Of a stretch of 64,000 bases of DNA, positions 1-11,200 are shown piece by piece; positions within the stretch are counted from its first letter, which is position 1; each line of letters opens with the position of its first letter. A model generated the notes under the pieces. That model saw only the letters and a program-made list of their open reading frames with translations, was not told the DNA's origin and made no database searches. The stretch is from Amphibalanus amphitrite. Lineage: Eukaryota; Arthropoda; Thecostraca; Balanomorpha; Balanidae. The stretch is taken from positions 124,001 through 188,000 of the forward strand of contig NW_024882795.1 in NCBI RefSeq assembly GCF_019059575.1, read 5' to 3'. The position numbers were made by a program, and so were the translations under genes.

Positions 1-869
1 CACTTCAGACGAATGAACAGTCGCAGCTATCGCCTCCCACCCCTCAGCCGGAAGCCGGCGGGGCCTGTGGACAGGTGAGGTGCACGCCTCAGTGGTGGGT
101 GTGTCGGCGTGCACCCCAGCCATTGGCGGGGGAGGGGGAGGGGCCCAGACGGCCCCTGACCGCCGCTGACCTTGTCCCGGCTCTGCCGGTCTGTCGCCCC
201 ACCTGGCCCGACTCATGGGAGGGCCGGCCGACCGGCCTTCGGTGCACCATATGGCAGCTCCGCCGGCCTTCGGTGCCACCATATGGCAGCTCCGTCACGC
301 TGGAGTTCCCCTAACGTTGATACAGCTCAATCTCGACTTTATTTTAGCTGCGAAATGCGAGGTTCTCTATGTGCTCCGCTGTGTGACCTCTCGTTTGCAG
401 ACATTCTGTAATGAAATAGTTCACCCTATACATATGTATTGTATATTATATAACTATAGACCTCTGTACACCTTTACAGAGATGAGAGATGTCAGAGGTC
501 AGGTGTACGGAGGTCCATGGCATAACATCAGTCTGCGCTGTAAAAAAGTTTCAACATGAATAGGGGAAACCTATAGAAATATGGTGTAGGAACTAGGAAC
601 TCGATAACGCATGAACACTTAACAATTTTGACTTTTGAGCATATTCGATCTCATAGAACTATTGGTCTTTTTATCTATTGATGGAACCGTGGACCTAATG
701 CTTTTTTAATGCTCTTTGAACTCTTCGCAAAGGAACTAGGTACCAAGATTATCGCGGCATGTTCCAGTGCGAGCTAACAATGCGCTGTGAGGTGGGTATA
801 ATCGTTTCAATTATCGTATTTTTGGCGTCTATTGAAACACAAATGTAATGAGGGTGGTCTCTCCGGATA
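1..869. other. Intergenic stretch, no gene seen
   Basis: No coding exon or RNA gene is recognisable here. Near 231-294 a 31-32 bp unit containing ccatatggcagctccg occurs twice in tandem. The remainder is AT-rich, unremarkable sequence up to the mariner element. Confidence 0.6.
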
Positions 870-2168
870 CGAGGGGGTATCGGAAAGTTCTGATCATCAC
901 ATAGAAGATGTAGACCGATTTTGATGATTTTTGGTTGGTATTATATTTGGTTCTTAAGAACAATGTTCCCGCAAAGAGAATCCTGAGAAGTGGTTTTATC
1001 TTATGTAGGAGAGACTTAGAAGTAAAAAAGATGAGTATTGGGCCCATTGAGGACCGAACCGTCATCCAACTAATGCATTTGAAACGGTATCACACTGAGA
1101 AAATACATCAAGAACGTGAAATCAGTTTATGGCGAGGAAAGCCCATCTTATGCACTTACCGAAAATGAATAAATAATTTTCAACTTGGTTGCATGGCCCT
1201 TGCAGAGGAGTCAAGAAGTGAGTGGCTGCCAGTGACTGACAAGGTGGTGACTGTGAAGGAAGTGGAGGACCTCATCCTTACAGATCGTCGTGTGACCTTT
1301 CAGATGATTGTGCAACAGAAAGATCTCAATGCTGGCAGTGCCTGAAAATATTATCAGCGAAGAACTACAGACGATAAAGGAGTCAGCCCGCTTAGAAGTT
1401 CGTGTGTCTACTTTGTTGAAGAGAAAAATGCGTCTTGGCCCTTTGAAATCAAAACTAGGCATTTTTTTTAGGAAATTGAAGACATCTTCCATAATTTGAT
1501 GACTTGTGACGACTGACGAATGCTGGGTCTATGTGCATGATCCAGAGACAAAAAGATGATCAAGAAGTTTAAGCACGGCACATCTGTCCTTCTTAAAAGC
1601 CGAAGATGCAGAAGCTGATATGGAAGGTCAATGCTATCAGTGTTCTGGATCTGACGTAGGATAACCATCACCGACTGTCTTGATTATGGTCGGATAATGA
1701 TGAACAAGCACCACTGCACACTTTTGAAGAAGTTGCGAGATGGCCTCAAGCAGAATTGCCGCAAAAAAGCCCAATAAAGATGTTTTATCCGCACCGACAG
1801 CGCTCCCGCCCATTCGTCCTGAGCTGCGATGGAAGAAAGAACATGATGTGGACATTAAATCATACCGCATCTAAGAAATTCACCTGACCGGGTATTAACT
1901 GACTCTTGATTGTTACGAGAGATGAAGAATCCACAGTATGGCCGGTGATTTAAGGACAGAAATGACGTCATTGATGAGATGGAGCAGTGATTTATGGGAC
2001 AGTGCGAAGGTCCTACAATGACCGCCTGAGGCAGCTCAAGAAACGATGCAAAAAGCTTGCGGTCGTGTGTGGTGACTTGTAAAGGAGTAATGAACATCAT
2101 GTAAAAAAAATCAAATTTCTATCACATCTCATTCGTGGTGATGATCAGAACTTTTCGATACCCCCTCG
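870..2168 (+). mobile_element. Decayed mariner-like transposon (about 1.3 kb)
   Basis: The element is 1299 bp, the usual size for mariner. It is flanked by TA on both sides (868-869 and 2169-2170) and has near-perfect inverted ends of about 30 bp, starting cgagggggtatcgg on the left and matched by ccgataccccctcg-like sequence on the right (one mismatch). Plus-strand translation in shifting frames gives mariner transposase landmarks in the right order: a helix-turn-helix-like start near 1031, a DDRRVTF-like stretch near 1290, TTDECWVY followed by HDPETKR near 1500-1550 (the second-Asp region), and DSAPAH near 1795 (the third-Asp region). Frameshifts and in-frame stops interrupt every segment, so this copy cannot encode a working transposase. 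The family call rests on motif recognition and on the size, ends and TA flanks. Confidence 0.88.
1031..2105 (+). pseudogene. Mariner transposase pseudogene
   Basis: Remnant transposase reading frame inside the 870-2168 element. It would have cut and joined DNA at TA dinucleotides in the nucleus. Recognisable pieces are the N-terminal DNA-binding region (about 1031-1170), the region around the second catalytic Asp (about 1500-1560) and the region around the third (about 1790-1830, DSAPAHSS). Stops occur between these pieces, for example just after the Ile-Ile at about 1497 and before the DSAPAH block, and the frame changes several times. It is an inactive fossil. Confidence 0.85.
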
Positions 2169-2976
2169 TATGTCCGCGTTCAATCCAAGCCCGAAGAATT
2201 CAAGGCGTGAGGCGCGATCCAGATGGGAGACGATTCCGGTGACCCCAGCCGGCGTCTGACCACCGCGCTGGGAGCGGCCCCGGCCGGGGTCAGGCGCGTG
2301 TTGTCGCTCTGGCAGAGGTCAGCGGGAGCGCGCGATCCTGGGTCACAGGTCAGGGCGGGGGGCTGTAACGACCCAGCGCCACGCCACGGGGCGCTCCGCA
2401 GGGCGGGGCCGCCGGGCCGACAGCTCAGAAGGCCAGTAGAAAGGATCGAGGTCGAAACACATGGCCAATGGAGGCGGAACCAGATCGCTCATGAGATAAA
2501 GATAGATCGTCATGCACGAGATAAAAGAACGTCATAGCATGTGTCTACTACTTGTATTATGGTAGTAACTAGTAATATCTTAATAGCGAAAACCGTGAGC
2601 GATTAGAAGACCGACATTGAAAGTGAGGTCCTCAAATTTAAGATACGATTGATCGCATGGTCTCCGCACATTTCCAGCATGATTTTGAACCCGGAAGTTA
2701 TTAACCGCTATCTCTCGGCACTTTTATAAAGGCATCCGTTTGCCAAAAGTATTTTGATTTTAGTCAATACCATGAAACACTAAATGAGCTGCAGGCGATC
2801 TGAGTCAAAAAACAGTTCTTGCCCCGCTGCAACGAAGCATGTGAAAAACACGGGTAGAATTTTCACTTCTTCAAAAGCCGTGACATGTGGTCAGTGGATG
2901 GCGGGACAAAGACAAATAAGAAATTTGTACGCACTAGAATAGGTTTGCTTTTAAGACGTGGGTGTGGTTTTGTATA
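2169..2976. other. Intergenic, partly CpG-rich, no gene seen
   Basis: 2195-2440 is markedly richer in G, C and CpG than its surroundings and could be an orphan CpG island or a repeat fragment. I see no exon or promoter motif that ties it to a gene. Confidence 0.4.
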
Positions 2977-3869
2977 GGGGAAGTTGGGGGAACGCCGAAT
3001 ACTTTTTTTCTGACGCCCGTAGCACGCAAGGTAGACAACATAAGCTATTCTTGTTGGCGTCATTCGAGAGGCCAGTCTTTTGTCTTTCAAACATACCAGG
3101 CGCATTCGATGAATTCGCATACCGTTAAGCGCAAAAACTAAAAATATCAAAGAACTGACTTTTTCGGCGTTGCCCCGGACTGCGGGGAAAGCCGAAAATG
3201 GGATAAATGATCTACGAGGAATGCCGACATTGATGTTTTGCCAATTTATCTCAAACTTTATCCAAAATTCGTCAAAGCTGACACGCGTTTTAAGAGCTTG
3301 AGGACGCTTGGTGCACACTGGAAGTTATAATTGTGTGATATAATAAAAAAAAATGCTACGTAAATCATTCCTTATAGGTAACAGGCCGTTGTGCCGGCTG
3401 AAAGTGTAATTTGTTTGACTAAAAATACGCGTTGCTATTCTACAGCAGTAAAGTCCACGTAGCGTGCTTTAACGTGCGTAATTGCACGTTTTCGGCATTA
3501 CCCCAGCCAGCCATACTTTCATTTGCAGCCCCATAACTTTTAAACGTGCTGTATAAATTTCAAATAGGCAGCACACTTATGCAAAGACATGCTGAAGATT
3601 ACTTGACCGAATTGGCCAGACAAACGGTAGCATAATGAGTAAGAAATGCAGCTTCAAAGGCGCATGTAGTACAAGGGAAACGTACCTTGAAAACGCTTTT
3701 GGCGCCCTCACAGCCGAAGTATTCCAAATGACAACTCGTAACAAACATGCGATAATTGTAGTCACTTAAGCTTCAGAGCATCACTGAGACGTGGCATCCA
3801 TGTCGTACGGTTTAAGAAATATCTCGCATTTCGGCTTTGCCCCAACTCCGGCATTGCCCCAACTTCCCC
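2977..3869. mobile_element. TA-flanked TIR element (non-autonomous)
   Basis: An 893-bp segment bounded by inverted ends: the left end reads ggggaagttggggg and the right end reads ccccaacttcccc, each followed outward by TA (2975-2976 and 3870-3871). Further inverted blocks with gccgaa / ttcggc and tgcccc motifs lie just inside. The TA flanks suggest a Tc1/mariner-superfamily MITE, but the ends alone do not prove it. A 151-codon open frame on the minus strand (2863-3318) overlaps the boundary and resembles nothing I know. Confidence 0.7.
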
Positions 3870-5049
3870 TATGGCTTGGTAATGCCTTATCCCTATGAAT
3901 AATTTTGAAATTTTAACATTAGTCCCATGGCGCTGCATGGTAAGGGTGGTTTTGGTAACCAAACACTAACCATTGCTTGGAGCCCTACAAAATACTTTCA
4001 GAAAGTGACGCCCATGTTTCCAACCACACATGCATTTTTAACAAGATGGGCGAAGAGTATGAAATGCTAAGAAAAATCAGTGCGGATTGCTTGAACGAGT
4101 CAGTGTGCAGCGGCAGGGAACTTCTACTAAACATAAGCTAGTTATTCTCTTTTGCTAGAGACGACGGTTCCGATCGCGCACGACACTCACCTTTTCTGCC
4201 ACAGTGCCACCGCATGCGTCACGGTCTCTAGCCGTGAATGTCGGCCTGGGCGTTACATAATACCGCCGCCAACTATCGGCACGGAAGTAGCCATGGTCTA
4301 CAGTTTCATACTCCCACCGGATTGCCATGCTGCCCAGTCAACCGTGCGATGGCCCCAGTGTTACTTACACTTAGCATTGGATGGTTATCCGAGACTAGAT
4401 GGTGACTACCGCGCGGTGAGGTGGGGGGGGGGGGGGGGAGGCGTAACATACAGCGTAACATGAGCTGTGCAATGGCCCGGCTAACATGCATGGATTGTTC
4501 AAATTACCGGTCGCGTGGACAGGCGCGCTTGGGGCTGGGGTGGGGGACCAGGTGCTGGTAACGTAATTGAGGCAGAGCCGGGTTTCACATTCTCCATCAG
4601 CGATCCTGGGCGTAAAGTCTGCGTTTCTTCATACGTACGTATATTTTTGACACTACGCTTTAAGTTTCACAATCGTCATCCCCTCAAGTTCTCGACGACA
4701 CCGTCGTCAGTCGTGATGGGAATCATATATTACTCGGACTATCACACGACCCCAAGTCCCAACATATGTACTCTTAAGTGGCACTTTGTCAACAAATATC
4801 TCTCGTTTGTTTGACTTCGATCCCAATTGTTACATGCGCGCACCTTTCCACCATGCCCGTCTGTATTATTCTCCCTCGCCGCCAAGACTGACGTCCCCCG
4901 GGCTAGTTTAGCGAAGCCGCATTCGGAGTGGCATATGTAACTCATTGCATTTACGGCAAGAAAGTTCTTCTCAACCAACAAGACATTAGAGCCCAACACT
5001 TTCCAGGGATCTCCGTATATTGAGCCTCAAATATCAAGGCTTGTGTGTC
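3870..5049. other. Region downstream of the methyltransferase gene
   Basis: No coding exon is seen. A run of about 18 G lies at 4422-4439. The 3' untranslated region of the minus-strand methyltransferase must start at 5049 and run downward, but I find no canonical AATAAA on the minus strand close by, so its end is not placed. Confidence 0.45.
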
Positions 5050-5231
5050 TTAGAGCTTCTGGTAGATGTAGGTGATGCCCTGCTTGCTGAAGAAGTAGTG
5101 GTCGGTGACGTATCGGTCGACACGGCGCCACTTCCCGGCGTCCTCCAGATCGTCCATGTGCCGGTCCAGGCGGTGGTACTCCGGTACAGTCACCAGGTAC
5201 TCGTACCGCATAGAGTTGATGACGTAACCGC
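5050..5231 (-). CDS. METTL27: Methyltransferase exon 5 (C-terminus, stop)
   Basis: Begins after TCACCTCAG with two bases that complete Gly, giving KPGGYVINSMRYEYL across the junction. It continues for 59 codons, rich in Tyr, Asp and Arg, and ends QKL then TAA at 5052-5050. The KPGG turn followed by a beta strand is the expected C-terminal layout for class I methyltransferases. Confidence 0.88.
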
Positions 5232-8200
5232 CTGAGGTGAATGGAAGCCGTCATGGAAGCCACACGTCAGGCTGTGGAGGCAGCGCGCACACAGCTGTTT
5301 TCCTTGCGCAGTAACATTTTTATGATACACGGTAATACCCTTACAAGGAAGAAATGGGGCGCTTGTTTTATGTGTCATGAAAAGCAAAGGAAGGCTGTCT
5401 TCCTTCAAGCACGGGTCAATATATAGCCAAGGGGTAGCCGCAGGACGGCAACTCGATCTCTCGTCAAGTTACACGAAATAACAAACAGTGCACGTTTTGT
5501 TCTCAGCCGTGTACCTACAGGGTGACACAAAAAAAACGGTCATCACCAAAATTCGAATAACTTCGGAAGTTTTATTCAGATCATCACCAAACTTCGGCCA
5601 CTTTAGGTCACACCTATGTAGCAGACATCCACCAAGTTTCAAGTCTTCACTACGAATACTTTTAGTACAGTGTGTGTTTTACGGACGCTCCACAATGTGC
5701 TCCAGGTGAGCCCCCCGGCGCTGCAGGGCGTAGGCACACCTGCATCCGGCGGGCAAAGTTGTCGATAACCCGATAAGAATAACGTTTCAGGGGTAGCACA
5801 CACCCTGAGCACTGTCTCCAGAGGCCATTGCACTCTGTAAAGTGCACAGCCATCGGGTTATCGACAACTTTGCCCGCCGGATGCAAGTGTGCCTACGCCC
5901 TCCAGCGCCGTGGCGCTCACCTGGAGCACATTGTGGAGCGTCAGTAAAACACACACTGTACTAAAAGTATTCGTAGTGAAGACTTGAAACTTGGTGGATG
6001 TATGCTACATAGGTGTGACCTTAAGTGGCCGAAGTTTGGTGATGATCTGAATAAAACTTCCGAAGTTATTCGAAATTTGGTGATGACCGTTTTTTTTTGT
6101 GTCACCCTGTACTAACCGGGTTTGCAGATTCGAATCATTTCATCGAGGGCCTCCGGTGGACAGTGGCCCTGCACGAATCCACCGGCTATCACCACAGCGT
6201 CATAGGTGCTTTCGGCGACCTCCGTCTGATGCAGACCAATCGTGTCCTGCGAGAAACAGCAAAAAAATTGTTGACTTTATGAGAGTAACAAAGTAGAGCA
6301 CGCACACATATACAGTCAACTTCCTACAGTCAACTTCCAGAGAACGAGGTCAGGTTTTTCATTTTGCTTTTCAAGTTACATCTATTTTCATGCAGGCAAT
6401 AGGTAATCGGATAGAAATGGAAATACTATATTATATAGGTAGGTACTCCTCACAATTTTTTCCTCGCGAGTTTTTCTTTTACAAAAAAATACATATCTTG
6501 CGACCAAACGTATTCAATTCGGAGAGCAGTAACTTTAATTCAGCGCAAAATAAGAGCGTTTTTAAGCGTATGCTTACAACCAGCTTCCGTCTGAACCGCG
6601 CATTTCTCTGTGAATGCCGAAGTTAACACCCACATGTATGAAGTTCTGGTAGACGCCCCGTTTTTCGGCCTCAACTATCATCTCCCGGCAGGGGTCCAGT
6701 GCATCGATGTTCCGAAAGCCCTCCTCGTGTATCTGTGATAAAAAGTGAGGAGACAGTCAGACTAAAGAGCGCAGAAAGGGAAGACACAGTCAGACTAAAG
6801 TGCGTGACAGTCAAATGTTAACCCGCGCCCTGCTGGGGGGGGGTGTTTGAACACCCCCCCTTGTGGTTTTTCGCGAATATCTCAAAAACGGCGGCGCGGA
6901 GCGCCGCCGTTTTTGGTACACCTTATCATGCATCAATTCTACACATGTTGTGAAAATTTCAGACCGAGGTCATTCAAGGTCAGGTCACCAGGTCACTTGA
7001 AGTGACCTCACCTCATAAAAAGTTTCAATGTCTGTCATAGCTACACCGAGTGACCGATCGCTTTGAAACTTTCAGCGATTGCTAAGAGCAATAGCATGTA
7101 CAAAATGTATATCTCAGAATTTTGATATCGATGACCTAAGGTCAGGTCAATTTTGCGACCTCCCCATTATAAGTCAATGGGAGAAAATTGAAATGCGTCT
7201 CTTTCGGACGAAAGACATTATAAACACTCCCAAACACTGAATTACAAGTGGTTTAGACACACTGAACATGAAAATGGTGTCCGTGACCCCTGTTTATGCC
7301 CTGAGGTCATCTTAGGTTACGAATGGTATCTAACAGTTTTTCGCAAATAACTTTTGATAGAGGCATGCTAGAGCGATGAAAACACCTTAGATGTGTTCAG
7401 CTCGACGATACGGATCGACTGATATGCAACATGACCCTTTCCGGTCAGGTCATGACCTTGACCTGAGGTCAAATTTTCAAGTTGACCTTTCAAGGTCAAG
7501 TTATAGTTCATTCGATGCGTCTTGACGAGAGGAACACGATGCCGGTAAAAGTAAGCTCGTACAAGGCTTGGGTCAAAAGTTATTGCAGAAAAACCGTTTC
7601 CGAAAAAATCGGCTATTTTTGCAGTTTTTGCCCCCTGCAGGCAAAACCGTTGACGTTAGGTCAAATCTGAGAGAATTACTCAGAAAGGGCGTTAATAGGG
7701 CTATCGAATGCGCTTTTCCGCGGCGCTGTAGCTCTATTGGTTCCCGAGTTATGCGTTGGGTTCTTGGAAATTTTCGATATTCGACCTGGAAATCGGCGAA
7801 ATTTTGCCTTCAATGACCTCTGGTGACCTGACCTTTGACCTGACCAAAAAATTGACCGAAATGATTTCGTCATTATTTTTGACGCTCTTTCGAACGCCGC
7901 CTTCCGCGTATCGCTACGTGGCCCAGGAGCCGAGTTAGAAGGGGGGGTGTTCAAACACCCCCCCCCAGCAGGGCGTGGAAATCCAGGACCCCCAGCCGGG
8001 CGCGGGTTAATGAAGTGCCGTTGTTCTCCCTTTCTCAGTAAATAATGGCGCTAATCGATTTTTCTCCTTTTCTTTTCGAGATACACTGAGGAAGGAAAAG
8101 TCATTCAATCATAATGTGTCGGCTGTATTGGATGGCCTTGCTCACCGAATGCCGTAGAATTAATGGCGTACAATTAAAATAGAATAAAAATAAAACAAAA

Positions 8201-11200
8201 ATGACTAAATAATGTGACCAAATACGAGACCAACTAAGAGAGACCTTATAATAATGAGAGACCAAATGAAAAGACCAAATGAAAAATAAAGGATACCATT
8301 ATTGATATTTTGAAAATAGTATAGTATTTAATTGCATACCAAAACGACAAACAAAAATCGTTGTTTGATATAGAAATGTTTCATACTTTACAGTAAGGAA
8401 GCTATAGGAATAATACACATGAGTGTTTTCCTCAAACTTCAACTAGGAAATGGTTCGGATCATTTTTGAAACGGACGACAAGTGATGCTCTGAAGTTTGA
8501 AATGATCGTCAGACATGAATCAGCTCAGGGACAGAAACCAGCCTATAAAACCTATTTATTTATGACACGAGTGCACCCGTACTATGTTCGCTCAAACACC
8601 CGTTGATATGCACGTGTTTTGCGATGTCAATGACGTTGTACAGCAACTCTATATTTACCCTCTGGCCGACCAGGCCAGTGCCGGCAGCCACGTCCATCAC
8701 TCTGAGCTCGTGGCGCTGCAGCCTTCCGTTCTCCGGGAACACTCGGCACAGCGCCTCGCAGACCAGCCGCGGCGCCGCGTAGTTCTCCGGATCGAAATCC
8801 TGCCGGTTGTCATAGGCCACCGATCAATGAGCATATGCGTCATTTTTTAGTCATATTAGCCGTTTTCACGACCGCCATCTGGTACATGGGTGTAGGTTAG
8901 GTGCAAATTTGGTGCAGATTCGGTAAGACTAGGTTAATTCACTTCTTAAAAGTTATCAGTTTTAGTTGCACGGATTCGTATACCTACCTTATCTTTCAAA
9001 TCATCAGGCATTATTTCCGAGTAAAACACTGAAGTACAATCATGATATGAAGATATTTGTTGTAAAAGAGATTTGACACATATTTGGTCAAATAAGGTGC
9101 ATTCGCCAGAGAGCATGTCGTGAAAACGGCTATTATTATGCACCTAAGAAGAAATATGCATGTTCAGTGACGAATATCCGTAATACCAGGTACTAATTAT
9201 TTACGGGAAATTCCGAAAGCACCGTGGCTTTCTTCTTTAGCCTATAGGCAGTACGACACACCTATAAAATTAATGAAATAATATAAGTAATTAAAGAGCA
9301 GGAAGAGAGACTCAATATTGTTTGAGACACGCTTACTTTAAGGGCCTTGACCATGACCAATATCATTAGTTCAACCCAAGGCGAAAAACACCGATAAACC
9401 CAGGCCGTAGTCACTAGCGTAGGTACCTGTAACGTGTTCGGTTTTGGTGATTTCATCGTTTGAATAGTGCACGTTTTCTGAGGAAACTACTTAAATTATA
9501 AATACATACATTTTTTCATAAGATTCGGGAACACATTTAATAAAAAAATATAACTTCGATGTCTAATACTATTTCATAAAACATGTTTTAGCCCTGAAAA
9601 GTGTTCACACTATGACGTCAGCCGGCCTGCGCCAATTTCTCGTGACGCTTCCTGGTATTTACCGCCTTGGTTGAACCTTACCTGCCTATTAGTCAGGTAA
9701 TTGACTCTTAAATTGTGGACTAGAATTTTGGACCCTTATTACCATGAACTGAACGAAGAATGAAATGGGTTAAAATGTACTTTCCATTTTCAATCATCGT
9801 TTAACCCACTATAGCATTGACCACATAAGTAATGTCCTTCGAAGGCACAAGGAATACGATCCCAAGAGGTGTAACTTTAATTTTTGAGGCAGGGCCTCCT
9901 CTAACATGTTAACTGGGGGGCCGCGGCCACCCCCCAGTGATGCCGCTGCCCCCCCCCCCCCCAGTGGAGCTGAAATCGCGTCACTGGGGGGCCACGCAGT
10001 TAAGCAAATCACGTAGAAAAACGAGGAACTTTCACTATAAGCTTACCAAACAAGCAATCCAGACTATCTCCACGATCACCACGCTGCTAATTTTAGTTTT
10101 CTTATATCGTTGGTTTCTTATCTACAGGTTCTTTTTACAGATCCGCCCAGGATGAGCCGCGGAATGAGGTCAGACATTGCAGATTTTATAATCGAACGCC
10201 GACTGAAGCCCGAACGGGGCATCATTTTGAGAATTGAGAAGGAAACAGCCCGAAGTCCGAACGGTCGCCCTCTATAGTCTCATAGTCAAGCGCTTACGAT
10301 TCAACACGGAGAAGTATTATGGTTTTTTTCGGGAGACGGGTTTATTCTTGAAGAGGAAATTTTTATATGAGCAAATAAGAGTGCGGCTGAGCTTTATAGC
10401 ACGATATTAAGTTTTTTTTTTCAGTGTTTTGGACTAGCAGCGATAAGCCCTCTCACTTATTGAGGGGTATGAATTATGATAGACCCCACCCCTAGGTTTT
10501 TTGCGAATAACTCGCATAAAAAGTGACCCAGCGTGGCAAATGTTTTAGTAGGTATTCTCGTGATCGCTTCAATTCTACACATTTCCTGACAATGTAATTA
10601 CCCTGTTCCCTAACCCTCATTCTCATTGACCTGTGGCCTGTTTCTTGAGTCATTTTCAGGCAAGTAGCTTTTTAGGATGGTGAGCTGTTTTCAGGCAGGT
10701 AGCTGTTGCCTGTTGGTTTCCAGCGTTTGGAAAATCGATACCTAAGCCCTCACACTTTCTGCGGACGGTTAGAGTCCTTACGAACTGCTGTACCGTTTAA
10801 TACTTTTTTAATAAAGGCATTTTTTTCATTTTCGGAAAGCCGGAAATTTTCGTCGATTTTGGACGTTGCGGGGAATATTTACCCCAAATGTCTCCCTGCC
10901 CGTGCCGGTCTGGATCCACCGGTATAGGGTCAGGTGGCCTACTATTTCTTTTTTCAAAATAAAAATAAAAATCATGGCATCAGGGCTGTGACGAAAAATA
11001 AGTGGCCTAAATCCGATGAGAAAATCGGATTTGGGGGTACCTTAGGTTTGGCTTCTGAGCCTCTGCCCCCCCCCCCAGTGGAAATTCCTTAGAGGAGCCC
11101 TGTTTTGAGGTTAGGTGCACTTGGTGAAGGAGGCGTCCCATGGCTGAGGGGGTGCCCTCAATAGGACTTCATTTTAAACTCATACAGGTGGCCAAATTAT

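Noticed and set aside
2863-3318. 151-codon minus-strand frame
   Set aside because: Straddles the boundary of the TA-flanked element and resembles no known protein.
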